NCBI RefSeq assembly: GCF_022436485.1
Contig: NZ_JAKUDO010000002.1
Span: forward strand, 310,001-374,000
DNA: 64,000 nt
Source: Agrococcus sp. ARC_14
GTDB lineage: Bacteria; Actinomycetota; Actinomycetes; Actinomycetales; Microbacteriaceae
Direction of reading: 5' to 3'
Shown here: one piece after another, positions 27,190 through 36,233 of the stretch
How the letters are laid out: the number at the start of each line of letters is the position of its first letter
Numbering within the stretch: the first letter of the stretch is position 1
The notes under the pieces: generated by a model
What the model was told of the DNA's origin: nothing
Databases searched by the model: none
The model's input: only the letters and a program-made list of their open reading frames with translations
Translations under genes and position numbers: made by a program

Positions 27190-28256
27190 GCGCGCCAGTG
27201 GTGGCGTCGGTCGTGCTCGGCATCGAGACGAGCTGCGACGAGACCGGTGTCGGCATCGTGCGCGGCACCGAGCTGCTCGCCAACCGCATCGCGTCGTCGA
27301 TGGAGCTGCACGCGCGCTTCGGCGGCGTCGTGCCGGAGATCGCCGCCCGCGCGCACCTCGAGGCTATGGAGCCCACGATCCGAGCGGCGCTCGCCGACGC
27401 GGGCCTGACGCTCGACGACATCGACGCGGTGGCTGTCACGGCGGGGCCGGGTCTCGCGGGTGCGCTGATGGTCGGCATCGGCGCCGCGAAGGGGCTCGCG
27501 ACCGCGCGCGATCTGCCGCTCTATGGCGTGAACCACCTCGTCGGGCACGTCGCCGCCGACGTGCTCTCGGGGGAGCCGCTCGAGCTGCCCACGATCGCGC
27601 TGCTGGTCTCGGGCGGCCACACCTCGCTGCTGCTCGTGCGCGACCTCGCCGGCGACGTCGAGCTGCTGGGCGAGACCATCGACGACGCCGCGGGCGAGGC
27701 CTTCGACAAGACTGCCCGGCTGCTGGGGCTCAGCTACCCGGGCGGCCCCTCGATCGATGCCGCCGCGGTGGGCGGCGACCCTGCGGCGATCGCCTTCCCG
27801 CGCGGGCTCACTGCGCCCAAGGATCGAGAGCGGCACCGCTGGAACTTCTCCTTCTCCGGGCTCAAGACCTCGGTCGCCCGCCACGTCGAGCGCTCGGACG
27901 CCACGGGGGAGGCGCTGCCCATCGCCGACGTCGCGGCCAGCTTCCGCGAGGCGGTCGTCGACGTGCTGGTGTCGAAGGCGCTCGACGCGTGCGAGAGCCA
28001 TGGCATCCCGCGGCTGCTGCTCGGCGGCGGCGTGGTCGCCAACCTTCGCCTGCGCGAGGTCGCGGCAGAGCGCTGCGCCGCGGCAGGCGTCACCCTCCGC
28101 ATCCCGCCGCTCGAGCTCTGCACCGACAACGGCGCCATGATCGCCGCGGTCGGCGCGATGCTCGTCGCACGCGGCGAGGCACCCAGCCCGCTGGGGTTCG
28201 CCGCGGTGTCGACGCTCGAGGCCGACGTCGTGCAGGTCACGTCATCCGAGCGGTGA
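27186..28256 (+). CDS. tsaD: tRNA N6-adenosine threonylcarbamoyltransferase
   Basis: Catalytic subunit that transfers the threonylcarbamoyl group to A37 of tRNA. The 356 residues contain [15 protein letters not shown], the metal-binding histidines in [12 protein letters not shown] (about residue 117), [13 protein letters not shown] and the C-terminal [10 protein letters not shown]. The ATG overlaps the rimI stop (ATGA). With the TsaE domain and TsaB upstream, only TsaC (L-threonylcarbamoyladenylate synthase) is missing from the set in this window. Confidence 0.96.
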   Translation: MSAPVVASVVLGIETSCDETGVGIVRGTELLANRIASSMELHARFGGVVPEIAARAHLEAMEPTIRAALADAGLTLDDIDAVAVTAGPGLAGALMVGIGAAKGLATARDLPLYGVNHLVGHVAADVLSGEPLELPTIALLVSGGHTSLLLVRDLAGDVELLGETIDDAAGEAFDKTARLLGLSYPGGPSIDAAAVGGDPAAIAFPRGLTAPKDRERHRWNFSFSGLKTSVARHVERSDATGEALPIADVAASFREAVVDVLVSKALDACESHGIPRLLLGGGVVANLRLREVAAERCAAAGVTLRIPPLELCTDNGAMIAAVGAMLVARGEAPSPLGFAAVSTLEADVVQVTSSER

Positions 28257-28373
28257 CGTCACACACATGGTGAAGCGGATGCCCAGGTCGGCCTGGCAGG
28301 ATCGAGACAGCATCGAGCGCCACGGCCATTGCCGGCTCGGCTCCGATGCCAACGACTTCGGAGGAGGCACGGC

Positions 28374-28748
28374 ATGAGCGCGACCGCATGGCCCCAGCAG
28401 GGCTGGAGCGCGCAGCCGCCCGCTGGACCACCTGCTCCGCCGCAGCCGCAGGTGTGGAGCGTGCCGACGCATCCGGGTCCCAAGACCAACCTGCTGGCGA
28501 TCCTCGCCATCGCTGCTGCGGCTGCCGGGTCCACGGTCTTCCTGGGTCTCGGCTCCATCGCCGCGATCGTGCTCGGTGCCATCGCGCTGGCACAGATGAA
28601 GCGCACCGGCGACGACGGCAGGCTGCTGGCGATCTGGTCGATCGTGCTCGGCGCCATCACGCTCGTGGCGCTCATCGCGGCGACGGTGCTCGGTGTGGCG
28701 ACGATGGTCGCGTTCGTGCAGCAGATGCCGGAGCTGCAGGTCCCGTAG
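28374..28748 (+). CDS. Small DUF4190-type membrane protein
   Basis: A 124-residue protein. Its first 45 residues are Pro/Gln/Trp-rich and cytoplasmic. Two hydrophobic helices follow (about 52-78 and 90-115) with the loop ALAQMKRTGDDGRLLAIWSIVLG, a pattern typical of DUF4190. Function unknown. GGAGGAGG lies 6 nt before ATG, a very strong ribosome site. The downstream gene encodes a related two-helix protein with a long YGQ-rich N-terminus. Confidence 0.75.
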   Translation: MSATAWPQQGWSAQPPAGPPAPPQPQVWSVPTHPGPKTNLLAILAIAAAAAGSTVFLGLGSIAAIVLGAIALAQMKRTGDDGRLLAIWSIVLGAITLVALIAATVLGVATMVAFVQQMPELQVP

Positions 28749-28762
28749 GGCGCGCCGGTCGG

Positions 28763-28876
28763 GATCCGAACGGATCTCAGACTTGGCGCGCCACCGGGTC
28801 CGCGGCCCGAGACGGGCCACGGCGCTGGGGTCGCGCTGAGATCCGAACGGATCTCAGACTTTGAGCTCCACCGCGC
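28763..28876 (+). repeat. Hairpin-bearing repeat, family 1, copy B, with an extra partial unit
   Basis: Positions 28800-28876 match copy A at 17741-17816: CCGCGGCCCG, GGCGCTGGGGTCGCG, then a hairpin and AGCTCCACCGCGC. Here the stem is CTGAGATCC / GGATCTCAG (28836-28857), a different sequence but still paired. The 22 bp from GATCCGAACGG to ACTT at 28840-28861 also occurs identically at 28763-28784, just after the DUF4190 stop. It probably acts as a terminator between the two membrane-protein genes. Confidence 0.75.
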
Positions 28877-28921
28877 GATACTGTTGTGCCCGCGCACTTG
28901 CGCACCGCAAGGAGGTTCCCC

Positions 28922-29902
28922 GTGAGCGACCAGTTCCCGCCGGCCGACGACCGTTTCCGTCGGCCCGACCAGCCCGAGCAGGACGGCGCCGCCGCACAGC
29001 CCGGTCAGCCTGCTGCGAGCGCGCAGCCCGCCACCGACTTCGGCCAGCAGCCAGAGCAGACGCCGTCGTTCGGCCAGCCCGCAGACGCGCCCGCCGCGTC
29101 CTTCGGCGACCAGAGCCAGCAGGCGCCCGCATATGGGCAGCCCGCGCAGGAGACGCCGTCCTACGGTCAGGCTCCCGCGCAGGAGTCCCAGACCTACGGC
29201 CAGCCCGCCGCGCAGCAGGACGCCGCGCCCTCCTACGGCCAGCAGCCGTACGGTCAGGCCGCGCCCGCTCAGGACACGTCCTACGGCCAGCAGTCCGATG
29301 CGTCGCAGCAGTCGTATGGCCAGCAGCCCGACTCGTCGCAGCAGTCGTACGGCCAGCAGTCCACCGGCCAGAGCGCCCCGGGCTACGGTGCGAACGCACC
29401 GTCGTACGGCCAGCAGCAGTACGGCCAGAGCGCGCCCGCGCAGTCCTACGGCCAGCAGCCGGCCTACGGCCAGGCGAGCGCACCTGCAGAGGTCGGCTAC
29501 GGCCAGCAGCAGCCCGCGTACGGCCAGCAGCAGGCCGCGTACGGCCAGCAGCCGGCATACGGCCAGCAGACGTCCTACGCCGACGCGAACGCTGCCGCGG
29601 GCTACGGCCAGCAGGCGTCCTCCGCGCTGCCTGGTGAGAAGAAGTTCAAGGGCATCACCATCGCCGCGCTCATCTTCAGCGGCCTGGGCCTGCTGTTCAC
29701 CTTCGTCAGCGGCTTGGGCACGCTGCCCGCCATCGTCGGAGCGATCCTCGGCTTCATCGCGATGAAGAAGAACCCCGCGGCGAAGCCGTGGCCGCTCATC
29801 GCCGCGATCGCGGGCATCGTCTTCGCGATCGCCTCGCTGGTCGTGTTCATCGTGCTCGCGGTGCAGTGGGCGAACTACTTCACGGCGCTCAGCCAGCTCT
29901 AG
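28922..29902 (+). CDS. Membrane protein with long YGQ-rich low-complexity N-terminal domain
   Basis: A 326-residue protein. Residues about 38-236 are a disordered Tyr/Gly/Gln/Ser/Ala/Pro domain with about 17 YGQ units (SYGQQ, AYGQQ, GYGQQ). It resembles in composition the low-complexity domains of FUS/EWS proteins. Residues about 243-315 form two to three hydrophobic helices of the DUF4190 type with a KKNPAAKPW loop. No signal peptide is seen, so the tail is probably cytoplasmic. GTG 28922 has AAGGAGG 6 nt upstream. Function unknown. YGQ repeats also occur in the YccA-like protein at 56.9 kb. Confidence 0.75.
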   Translation: MSDQFPPADDRFRRPDQPEQDGAAAQPGQPAASAQPATDFGQQPEQTPSFGQPADAPAASFGDQSQQAPAYGQPAQETPSYGQAPAQESQTYGQPAAQQDAAPSYGQQPYGQAAPAQDTSYGQQSDASQQSYGQQPDSSQQSYGQQSTGQSAPGYGANAPSYGQQQYGQSAPAQSYGQQPAYGQASAPAEVGYGQQQPAYGQQQAAYGQQPAYGQQTSYADANAAAGYGQQASSALPGEKKFKGITIAALIFSGLGLLFTFVSGLGTLPAIVGAILGFIAMKKNPAAKPWPLIAAIAGIVFAIASLVVFIVLAVQWANYFTALSQL

Positions 29903-30088
29903 CGCGCAGGCGCTTGCGGCCCCGGCTCGCGTGCATCGTTCCCCAGAGCTCTGGAGACGAGCAGCACGCGGCCGGGGCTTCTTCGCGCCGGCTGCAGCCC
30001 GACGACGCCGTGCTCCGCGTCGGCACATCTTCGAGGGGAACAACGAGACCATGAGCCAGATCGTCGGACGCAGCAGGGTGGGGGATCG

Positions 30089-31171
30089 ATGGACGACCTG
30101 ACCGCAGGCACGGCCCCGGCAGCGCCAGAGGTCCTCGTCGAGCAGCGCGGCCGACTCGGAGTGCTGACCCTGAACCGCCCGAAGGCGATCAACGCGCTCA
30201 CGCACGGCATGGTGCGTGAGATAGGGCGCATGCTCGACGCGTGGGAGGGAGACGCCGCTGTGCAGGCCGTGCTCATCACGGGCGCTGGCGACCGCGGACT
30301 CTGCGCAGGCGGCGACCTCGTGGCGCTCTACCGCGACGCGCTCGACGGCGATGGCACGGCATCCGCCGTGTTCTGGGCCGACGAGTACCGCATGAACGCC
30401 CGCCTCGCGCGCTACCCGAAGCCCGTGGTCGCGATCCAGGACGGGCTCGTGCTCGGCGGGGGCATCGGCGTCTCGGCGCACTGCTCCCACCGAGTCGTCA
30501 CGGAGCGCAGCCGGCTCGGCCTGCCGGAGGTGGGCATCGGGTTCGTGCCCGACGTGGGCGGCACGTGGCTCCTCTCGCGGGCGCCCGGCCAGCTGGGCGT
30601 CGCCGCAGCGCTCTCCGGGCGGATGATCGGGGCCGCGGATGCCATCGCGCTCGGGCTGTCGGACGCGTTCGTGCCCTCGGACCGGCTGGATGGCTTGCTC
30701 TCAGCGCTTGAGGTCGATGAGCCCACGGCTGCCATCGCCGCCGTCGCGGGAGCGGCCCCCGCGGGCGAGCTCGTCGCAGGCAGCGCGTGGATCGACGCGG
30801 TGTTCGCCGGCGACGACGCCGCGGCCATCGTCGAGCGGCTGGCCGCTGCAGGCGAGCCCGCCGCGAAGCTCGCCGCGGCGGTCGGTGCCGCCTCGCCCGT
30901 CGCCGTCTCCGTGGCGCTCGCGGCCCTGCGCCGCGCTCGCGCGCTGCCGACGCTCGAGGCCGCGCTCGTGCAGGAGTTCCGGGTGTCGATGCATGCGCTC
31001 TCGACGTCGGACTTCAGCGAGGGCGTGCGCGCGCAGGTGATCGACAAGGACCGCCAGCCGCGCTGGCAGCCGGCCTCCCTCGCCGAGGTGACGCAGGAAT
31101 CCGTCGACGCCTACTTCGCCGAGCCGGAGGCGGGCGACCTCGACCTCGTAGCGGAGGAGCAGCAGCGCTGA
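30089..31171 (+). CDS. 3-hydroxyisobutyryl-CoA hydrolase (enoyl-CoA hydratase family)
   Basis: A 360-residue crotonase-fold protein. The oxyanion-hole blocks are GDRGLCAGGDLVALYRDA and QDGLVLGGGIGVSAHCSHR; the catalytic Glu region is LGLPEVGIGFVPDVGGTW. The long C-terminus with DFSEGVRAQVIDKDRQPRW is typical of 3-hydroxyisobutyryl-CoA hydrolases of valine breakdown, rather than simple hydratases. The ATG at 30089 follows GGGTGGGGGATCG. The neighbouring branched-chain amino-acid transporter 3 kb away fits this role but is not in the same operon. Confidence 0.85.
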   Translation: MDDLTAGTAPAAPEVLVEQRGRLGVLTLNRPKAINALTHGMVREIGRMLDAWEGDAAVQAVLITGAGDRGLCAGGDLVALYRDALDGDGTASAVFWADEYRMNARLARYPKPVVAIQDGLVLGGGIGVSAHCSHRVVTERSRLGLPEVGIGFVPDVGGTWLLSRAPGQLGVAAALSGRMIGAADAIALGLSDAFVPSDRLDGLLSALEVDEPTAAIAAVAGAAPAGELVAGSAWIDAVFAGDDAAAIVERLAAAGEPAAKLAAAVGAASPVAVSVALAALRRARALPTLEAALVQEFRVSMHALSTSDFSEGVRAQVIDKDRQPRWQPASLAEVTQESVDAYFAEPEAGDLDLVAEEQQR

Positions 31172-31198
31172 CACCGGCTGCGTCCTGCAGCCGCGCGC

Positions 31199-32380
31199 CT
31201 ACACCCGGTCAGCCAGGATCGCTCGGTGCCGCCCGCCCACGCGCGTCACGAAGAGCGTGGCGCGCTCCGGGCCGGCGAGCTTCAGCCGCTTCCTCAATGT
31301 CGCCGGGTCGATGTCGGCGCCGCGCTTCTTGATCTCGAGCTCGCCGATGCCGAGTGCGCGCAGCCGCTTGGCAATGCCGCGCTCGTCGAGCGGCAGCGTC
31401 TCGCGCACCCTGAACGCCTGCGCGAGCGGCGTCGCGATCTGCCGCGCGCCGCTCAGATAGGCGATCCCCTCGCTGATCGCCGTCGCCTCCAGCTGCTCGG
31501 CGAGCGCGCCGATGAGCTCGGCCCTGATCACGGCCCCGGCGGGCTCGTAGAGGAACGCGGCGAGCTCGCCCTGCTCGGGGTGCGAGGCCTCGCCGGTGAG
31601 CTCGGCCGCACCGCCGTCCGCCAGCACGAGCGCGCTGCGCGCGACGCCCTGCCGGGCAAGCCTCCCCGTCCACACCACGGCCTCGACGGTCTCGAGCCCA
31701 TCCGTCACCCACTGGTGCTCGGCGCCCGCAGGCAGCAGCGCGCGGTCGATGCCGGGTGCGAGCTTGATGCCGGCCGGCTGCTCGGCAGCTCGTGCGAAGA
31801 CGGCGTCGAGCGCCGGTGACCAGTCGCCCGGGTCGCTCAGGCGCTTGCGCTCGTCTCGGCGGGCGGGGTCGAACCAGAGGGCTTCCACGTCGACGGGGGT
31901 CTCGAGGGCGTCGCCGTGCACGACGGATGCGTCCCACGCGGCGAGGTTGTACGTCGCGATCGCGGCGGTCACCTCGTCGCGCTCGACCGCGGTGACCGCG
32001 AGCCCGAGGGTGGCGAAGGCGAGCGAGTCGGCACCGATGCCGCACCCCAGGTCGGCCACCGAGACGATGCCGGCCTGCCGCATCCGCCCCGCGTGGTGCG
32101 CGGCGACGCGCAGCCGGGTGGCCTGCTCGAGCCCGGCCTCGGTGAAGAGCATCCCGCGCGCGAACTCGCCGAACTTCGCCTGCGCGCGGCGTCGCAGCCG
32201 CGCCTGCGTCAGCACGGCGGCGACGAGGCGCGGATCGTGCCCCTCCGCCCGCAGCCGGGTGACCTCGCGGACGACGTCGGTGCGATCGCCGATGCCCGCC
32301 CCGTCTGCGCCCGCCTCCGTGCGCTCGAGCAGCGTGAGCCCTTCGGTCGACAGCAGCAGTCGCAGCTCCTCGGCTTCCAT
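31199..32380 (-). CDS. Class I SAM-dependent methyltransferase with THUMP-like C-terminus
   Basis: A 393-residue protein. An N-terminal helical region is followed by the SAM-binding motif I VADLGCGIGADSLAFA (about residue 95), the acidic motif II VTAVERDE and an ALWFDPARRDERKR motif resembling the NPP(Y/F) active-site position. The C-terminal 90 residues (RALGIGELEIKKRGADIDP) match the THUMP-like domain of this actinobacterial family. RNA is the probable substrate, from the THUMP-like domain, but this is unproven. ATG 32380 has GGAG 5 nt upstream; an in-frame ATG at 32398 lacks one. It is divergent from groES. Confidence 0.8.
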   Translation of the reverse strand: MEAEELRLLLSTEGLTLLERTEAGADGAGIGDRTDVVREVTRLRAEGHDPRLVAAVLTQARLRRRAQAKFGEFARGMLFTEAGLEQATRLRVAAHHAGRMRQAGIVSVADLGCGIGADSLAFATLGLAVTAVERDEVTAAIATYNLAAWDASVVHGDALETPVDVEALWFDPARRDERKRLSDPGDWSPALDAVFARAAEQPAGIKLAPGIDRALLPAGAEHQWVTDGLETVEAVVWTGRLARQGVARSALVLADGGAAELTGEASHPEQGELAAFLYEPAGAVIRAELIGALAEQLEATAISEGIAYLSGARQIATPLAQAFRVRETLPLDERGIAKRLRALGIGELEIKKRGADIDPATLRKRLKLAGPERATLFVTRVGGRHRAILADRV

Positions 32381-32447
32381 GGCTCCAGTCTCGACCATCG
32401 CGCGAGATCGCGGTTGCGCCGAGCACGCGTGCGCCCACCGCGAACGG

Positions 32448-32474
32448 CTGGCACTCATGTTGACCGAGTGCCAA
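32448..32474 (+). promoter_or_regulatory. CIRCE element (HrcA operator) of groES
   Basis: CTGGCACTC (32448-32456), a 9-nt spacer and GAGTGCCAA (32466-32474) match the CIRCE consensus TTAGCACTC-N9-GAGTGCTAA closely. It overlaps the -35 box of the groES promoter, so HrcA binding would block transcription until heat shock. Confidence 0.85.
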
Positions 32475-32489
32475 TCGAGCGCCTAGGCT
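32460..32489 (+). promoter_or_regulatory. groES promoter
   Basis: TTGACC at 32460-32465 lies inside the CIRCE spacer, and TAGGCT at 32484-32489 follows with 18-nt spacing. The transcript would start near 32496, leaving a leader of about 50 nt with AGAAAGAGG before the GTG start. Confidence 0.7.
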
Positions 32490-32547
32490 TGGGCTGTTGT
32501 CCGGCAGGTCCGGACGAACCCCAAAGTCTGACTAGAAAGAGGCAACC

Positions 32548-32844
32548 GTGTCGGTTTCCATCAAGCCGCTTGAGGATCGCATCGTCATCCAGCAGGTCGA
32601 GGCTGAGACGACCACTGCAAGCGGTCTCGTCATCCCTGACACCGCCAAGGAGAAGCCCCAGGAGGGCGAGGTCGTGGCGGTCGGCCCCGGCCGCATCGAC
32701 GACAACGGCAACCGCGTCCCCATGGACGTCGCCGTCGGCGACCGCGTGCTCTACTCGAAGTACGGCGGCACCGAGATCAAGTACGGCGTCGACGAGTACC
32801 TGGTGCTCTCGGCGCGCGACGTGCTCGCCATCGTCGAGCGCTGA
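32548..32844 (+). CDS. groES: Co-chaperonin GroES
   Basis: The 10-kDa lid of the GroEL chaperonin. The 98 residues begin [20 protein letters not shown] and include the mobile loop [20 protein letters not shown] and the C-terminal [11 protein letters not shown]. The start is GTG 32548. No groEL follows: a terminator hairpin and rarD come next, so the chaperonin partner must be encoded elsewhere, under separate control. Confidence 0.96.
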   Translation: MSVSIKPLEDRIVIQQVEAETTTASGLVIPDTAKEKPQEGEVVAVGPGRIDDNGNRVPMDVAVGDRVLYSKYGGTEIKYGVDEYLVLSARDVLAIVER

Positions 32845-32864
32845 CGCTCCGCTACTGACGCATC

Positions 32865-32890
32865 GGCGGCTCCCCTTCGGGGGAGCCGCC
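32865..32890 (+). terminator. Terminator after groES
   Basis: A perfect 11-bp stem (GGCGGCTCCCC / GGGGAGCCGCC) with a TTCG loop, 20 bp after the groES stop and followed by a T-containing stretch. It separates groES from rarD. Confidence 0.85.
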
Positions 32891-32912
32891 TTCGCATCTT
32901 CCTGGAGGGTCG

Positions 32913-33824
32913 ATGGGGCAGCACGCGAAGGCAGGCCTCGGCTACGCGCTGTTCGCGTACTTCTGCTGGGGCCTCGTTCCCATCTACCTGCAGCTGACGA
33001 AGGGCATCGACGGGTTCGAGCTCATCGGCTGGCGGGTGGTCTCCTCCGTCATCGTCGCCTTCGCACTCGTGGCGATGACCCGCGGATGGGCGCGCATGCG
33101 GCAGGTGCTGCGCAGCCGCCGCGACACCTGGACCCTGGTGATCGCCGGCCACGCCGTGCTCATCAACTGGACGGCCTTCGTGATCGGCGTGCTGTCCGAC
33201 CGGGTGCTCGAGACGAGCCTCGGCTACTTCCTCAACCCGCTCGTGAGCGTGGTCCTGGCTGTCGTCTTCCTCGGTGAGCGGCTGCGGCCGCTGCAGTGGG
33301 TCGCGGTCGCCCTCGGCGCGATCGGCGTCGGCGTCATGATCGTCGGCTACGGCGAGGTGCCATGGATCGGGCTCATCGTCGCCTTCTCCTTCGGCACCTA
33401 CGGCCTCATCAAGAAGCGCGTCGGCGGTTCGGTGGATGCGCTGTCGGGCTTCACGATCGAGACCACGGCCGTGCTGCCTGCATCGATGGTGATGCTGGGC
33501 ATCGCCATCACGGCCAACGGCCTGACGGTGGACGCGACCGGCCTCACCGGCATCCTCGGCACCGCGGGCTTCGGCATCGTCACCGCCGTCCCGCTGCTGG
33601 CGTTCGCGGCCGCCACCCGGCGCATCCCCCTCACCTGGGTCGCCTTCACGCAGTACCTCGCGCCCATCATGACGTTCCTGTTCGGCGCCTTCGTGATGCA
33701 CGAGCCCATGCCGCTCGAGCGCTGGATCGGCTTCGCGTTCGTCTGGGCATCGGTGCTGCTGGTCTCGCTCGACCTCGTGGGTCGGCAGCTGCGGCGACCG
33801 CGGCCGATCCCGCCGTCGGCCTGA
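32913..33824 (+). CDS. rarD: RarD-type EamA transporter
   Basis: A 303-residue drug/metabolite transporter with about ten helices. The N-terminal AYFCWGLVPIYLQLTKGIDG and the block LIKKRVGGSVDALSGFTIET are typical of RarD, a member named for chloramphenicol sensitivity in other species but of unknown natural substrate. GGAGGG precedes ATG by 5 nt. A short stem (CTGAGCG / CGCTCAG, 33821-33841) spans its stop codon and may be a weak terminator. Confidence 0.85.
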   Translation: MGQHAKAGLGYALFAYFCWGLVPIYLQLTKGIDGFELIGWRVVSSVIVAFALVAMTRGWARMRQVLRSRRDTWTLVIAGHAVLINWTAFVIGVLSDRVLETSLGYFLNPLVSVVLAVVFLGERLRPLQWVAVALGAIGVGVMIVGYGEVPWIGLIVAFSFGTYGLIKKRVGGSVDALSGFTIETTAVLPASMVMLGIAITANGLTVDATGLTGILGTAGFGIVTAVPLLAFAAATRRIPLTWVAFTQYLAPIMTFLFGAFVMHEPMPLERWIGFAFVWASVLLVSLDLVGRQLRRPRPIPPSA

Positions 33825-33990
33825 GCGGCCGGGTCGCTCAGCGCTGGCGCAGGTTTGTCGCATCCGGTCTGCGTTTGCACCAAGACCGTTACAAGGTCGT
33901 GACGCAGAACGGCTGAAAAGCGTGCATTGCTCGCCTACTGTTGCACCAACACCTGCGTCAGCGGGTGGTTCCATGCAACCGAGGAGCACC

Positions 33991-35262
33991 ATGCAGTCCT
34001 TCCTTCGCACCAAGGGGAACAGCCCCCGCCGGTTCGCAGCGCTCGGCGCGGCGACCGCGGGCGTGCTGCTGCTCGCCGCCTGTGCAGGCGGCGGCACCCC
34101 AGCACCGTCCGGATCCGCCGGGCCCGACGAGGCGGAGGTCGACACCGACCTCGTCATCGGCACGATCCTGCCCCAGACCGGCAACCTCGCCTTCCTCGGC
34201 CCGCCCGAGTTCGCGGCCGTCGACCTTGCGGTGGCGGATCTGCAGGAGGCCGGCCTCGACTACGAGGTCTCGGTCAACCACCAGGACTCCGGTGACACGA
34301 CGACCGACATCGCCACGCAGTCCACGGGCGTGCTCGTGCAGGCCGGCGCCGACGTCATCATCGGCGCAGCGTCCTCGGGCGTCTCGTTCACGTTCATCGA
34401 CCAGGTGATCGACGCGGGCATCGTGCAGATCTCGCCGGCGAACACCTCGCCCGACTTCACCGACTACGAGGACGACGGGTTCTACTGGCGCACCGCGCCG
34501 TCCGACGTCATCCAGGGTCGCGTGCTGGGCAACCTGATGGTCGCCAACGGCGCAGCATCGGTGGGCTTCATCACGATCAACGACCCGTACGGCACAGGGC
34601 TCGAGGCGAATGCGACCGCAGCGGTCGAGGCTGCGGGCGGCACCGTCACCGGCAGCGTCCTCTACAACCCGGGCGACACGAACTTCTCGTCGCAGGTCGC
34701 AGAGATCCTCGCCGGTGAGCCCGACGTGATCGGCATCCTCGCCTTCGAGGAGACGGCGCAGATCGTGCCCGAGCTCGTCACGAACGGCTTCCCGGCCTCC
34801 GGCATGTACTTCGTCGACGGCAACCTCTCCAACGGGTACAACTTCCCCGAGGGCACGCTCGAGGGCGCGTTCGGCACGCTGCCGGGCAACCCGGCCGACG
34901 ACACCTTCCGCGAGCGCCTGCTCGAGGTCGACCCGGCGCTCGAGGACTTCTCGTACGGCCCCGAGTCGTACGACGCGGTCATCATGGCTGGCCTCGCGGC
35001 CGTCCAGGGCGGCAGCGCTGACTCGGTGACGATCCGCGACAACCTGCTCGAGGTCTCGACGAACGGCACGAAGTGCACCGTTCTCGCCGACTGCCTCGAG
35101 CTGCTCGCGAACGACGAGGACATCGACTACGACGGTGTCTCTGGCCCGATCGAGTTCGACGAGAACGGCGACCCGACGGAGGCCTTCATCGGCATCTACC
35201 AGTACGGCGCCGACAACCAGTACACCTTCGTCCGCTCGGAGGCAGGTTCGCTCACCGAGTGA
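33991..35262 (+). CDS. livK: Branched-chain amino-acid ABC transporter substrate-binding lipoprotein
   Basis: A 423-residue solute-binding lipoprotein of the Leu/Ile/Val-binding type, anchored outside the membrane. The signal peptide ends in the lipobox LLAAC with Cys31 as the lipidation site. It is followed by a Gly/Pro/Ser/Asp-rich linker and the type I periplasmic-binding fold starting VIGTILPQTGNLAFLGPPE, with GAASSGVSF and ISPANTSPDF at the ligand cleft. ATG 33991 is chosen because GAGGAG lies 4 nt upstream; earlier ATGs lack one. The partner permease and ATPase genes lie downstream on the opposite strand, so the binding protein is transcribed separately. Confidence 0.92.
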   Translation: MQSFLRTKGNSPRRFAALGAATAGVLLLAACAGGGTPAPSGSAGPDEAEVDTDLVIGTILPQTGNLAFLGPPEFAAVDLAVADLQEAGLDYEVSVNHQDSGDTTTDIATQSTGVLVQAGADVIIGAASSGVSFTFIDQVIDAGIVQISPANTSPDFTDYEDDGFYWRTAPSDVIQGRVLGNLMVANGAASVGFITINDPYGTGLEANATAAVEAAGGTVTGSVLYNPGDTNFSSQVAEILAGEPDVIGILAFEETAQIVPELVTNGFPASGMYFVDGNLSNGYNFPEGTLEGAFGTLPGNPADDTFRERLLEVDPALEDFSYGPESYDAVIMAGLAAVQGGSADSVTIRDNLLEVSTNGTKCTVLADCLELLANDEDIDYDGVSGPIEFDENGDPTEAFIGIYQYGADNQYTFVRSEAGSLTE

Positions 35263-35280
35263 GCTGAACCGCTGATCGTG

Positions 35281-35306
35281 GAGGGCCTCGCTTCGGCGGG
35301 GCCCTC
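35281..35306 (+). terminator. Terminator of livK
   Basis: An 11-bp stem (GAGGGCCTCGC / GCGGGGCCCTC, one G-T pair) with a TTCG loop, 18 bp after the livK stop. Confidence 0.75.
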
Positions 35307-35404
35307 TTCGCTGTCGCCCGTTCGGCACGTTGCCCTTCGGCACGGCGTGCGCCTGCGGCGCGCACCGGCTCAGGGGCCGGCCTGCTGAGCGCGCGCACAG
35401 CGAA

Positions 35405-35433
35405 GGGCCCCCGCTCTCCACCAGCGGGGGCCC
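35405..35433 (-). terminator. Terminator of the livHMGF operon
   Basis: A perfect 11-bp stem (GGGCCCCCGCT / AGCGGGGGCCC) with a 7-nt loop lies 18 bp beyond the livF stop on the minus strand. Together with the livK hairpin it insulates the two convergent units. Confidence 0.75.
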
Positions 35434-35450
35434 TCAGCAATGCCTGTCGG

Positions 35451-36233
35451 CTACTCCGCCTTCGGCTCCACGACCGGCTGCGCCTCGGTGCGTGCCTTCT
35501 CCTCGACGTCGGTCGCGAGCGTGCCGAGATAGAGCTGGATGACCTTCGGGTCGTTCAACATCTCGCGGCCCGTGCCCGTGTATGCATCCGTGCCATGGTC
35601 GAGCACGTAGGCGCGGTGCGCGATCTGCAGGCAGCGGCGAGCGTTCTGCTCGACCATCACGATCGTGACGCCGTGGCTGTTGATCTCGGCCACGCGCAGG
35701 AACGTCTCGTCCTGGCGCACGGGGCTCAGACCCGCGCTCGGCTCGTCGAGCAGCAGCACGGCCGGGTCCATCATGAGGGCGCGGCCCATCGCGACCATCT
35801 GCCGCTCACCGCCAGAGAGGCTGCCGGCGCGCTGCTTGCGCCGCTTCACCAGCTCGGGGAAGAGCGCGCCGACGAACTCGAAGCGCTCTCTGAACAGCTT
35901 GGGTGCCTGGAAGAGCCCCATCTCGAGGTTCTCCTCGATCGTGAGGGAGGGGAACACGTTGTTGTTCTGCGGCACCATCCCGACGCCCTTGCCGACGAGC
36001 TTGTTGGCCTTGAGCCCGGTGATGTCCTCGCCGTGGAGCAGGATCTCGCCGCCGCGCACGTGCACCTGACCGAAGACGGCCTTCAGCAGCGTCGACTTGC
36101 CGGCACCGTTCGGACCGATGATGCCGATCAGGTCGCCCTGGTTCGCCACGATCGAGCAGCCGTTGAGGATGTTGACGCCGGGCAGGTAGCCGGCGACGAG
36201 ATCCTTCGTCTCGAGGACGGGGGTCGTGGTCAT
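35451..36233 (-). CDS. livF: Branched-chain amino-acid ABC transporter ATPase LivF
   Basis: One of two ATPases that power the branched-chain amino-acid importer. The 260 residues show Walker A GPNGAGKSTLLK, the Q-loop MVPQNNNVFPSLT, signature SLSGGERQMVAMGRALM and Walker B VLLLDEPSAGLSP. The short spacing and absence of the LivG-type insertion mark it as LivF. A 30-residue acidic C-terminal tail is extra. The start overlaps the livG stop by 4 nt (ATGA). Confidence 0.92.
   Translation of the reverse strand: MTTTPVLETKDLVAGYLPGVNILNGCSIVANQGDLIGIIGPNGAGKSTLLKAVFGQVHVRGGEILLHGEDITGLKANKLVGKGVGMVPQNNNVFPSLTIEENLEMGLFQAPKLFRERFEFVGALFPELVKRRKQRAGSLSGGERQMVAMGRALMMDPAVLLLDEPSAGLSPVRQDETFLRVAEINSHGVTIVMVEQNARRCLQIAHRAYVLDHGTDAYTGTGREMLNDPKVIQLYLGTLATDVEEKARTEAQPVVEPKAE

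Noticed and set aside
29000..29620. Dense YGQ-coding repeats as a CRISPR-like or satellite array
   Set aside because: The periodicity follows codons (TACGGCCAGCAG) and the frame is kept throughout, so it is a coding low-complexity region.
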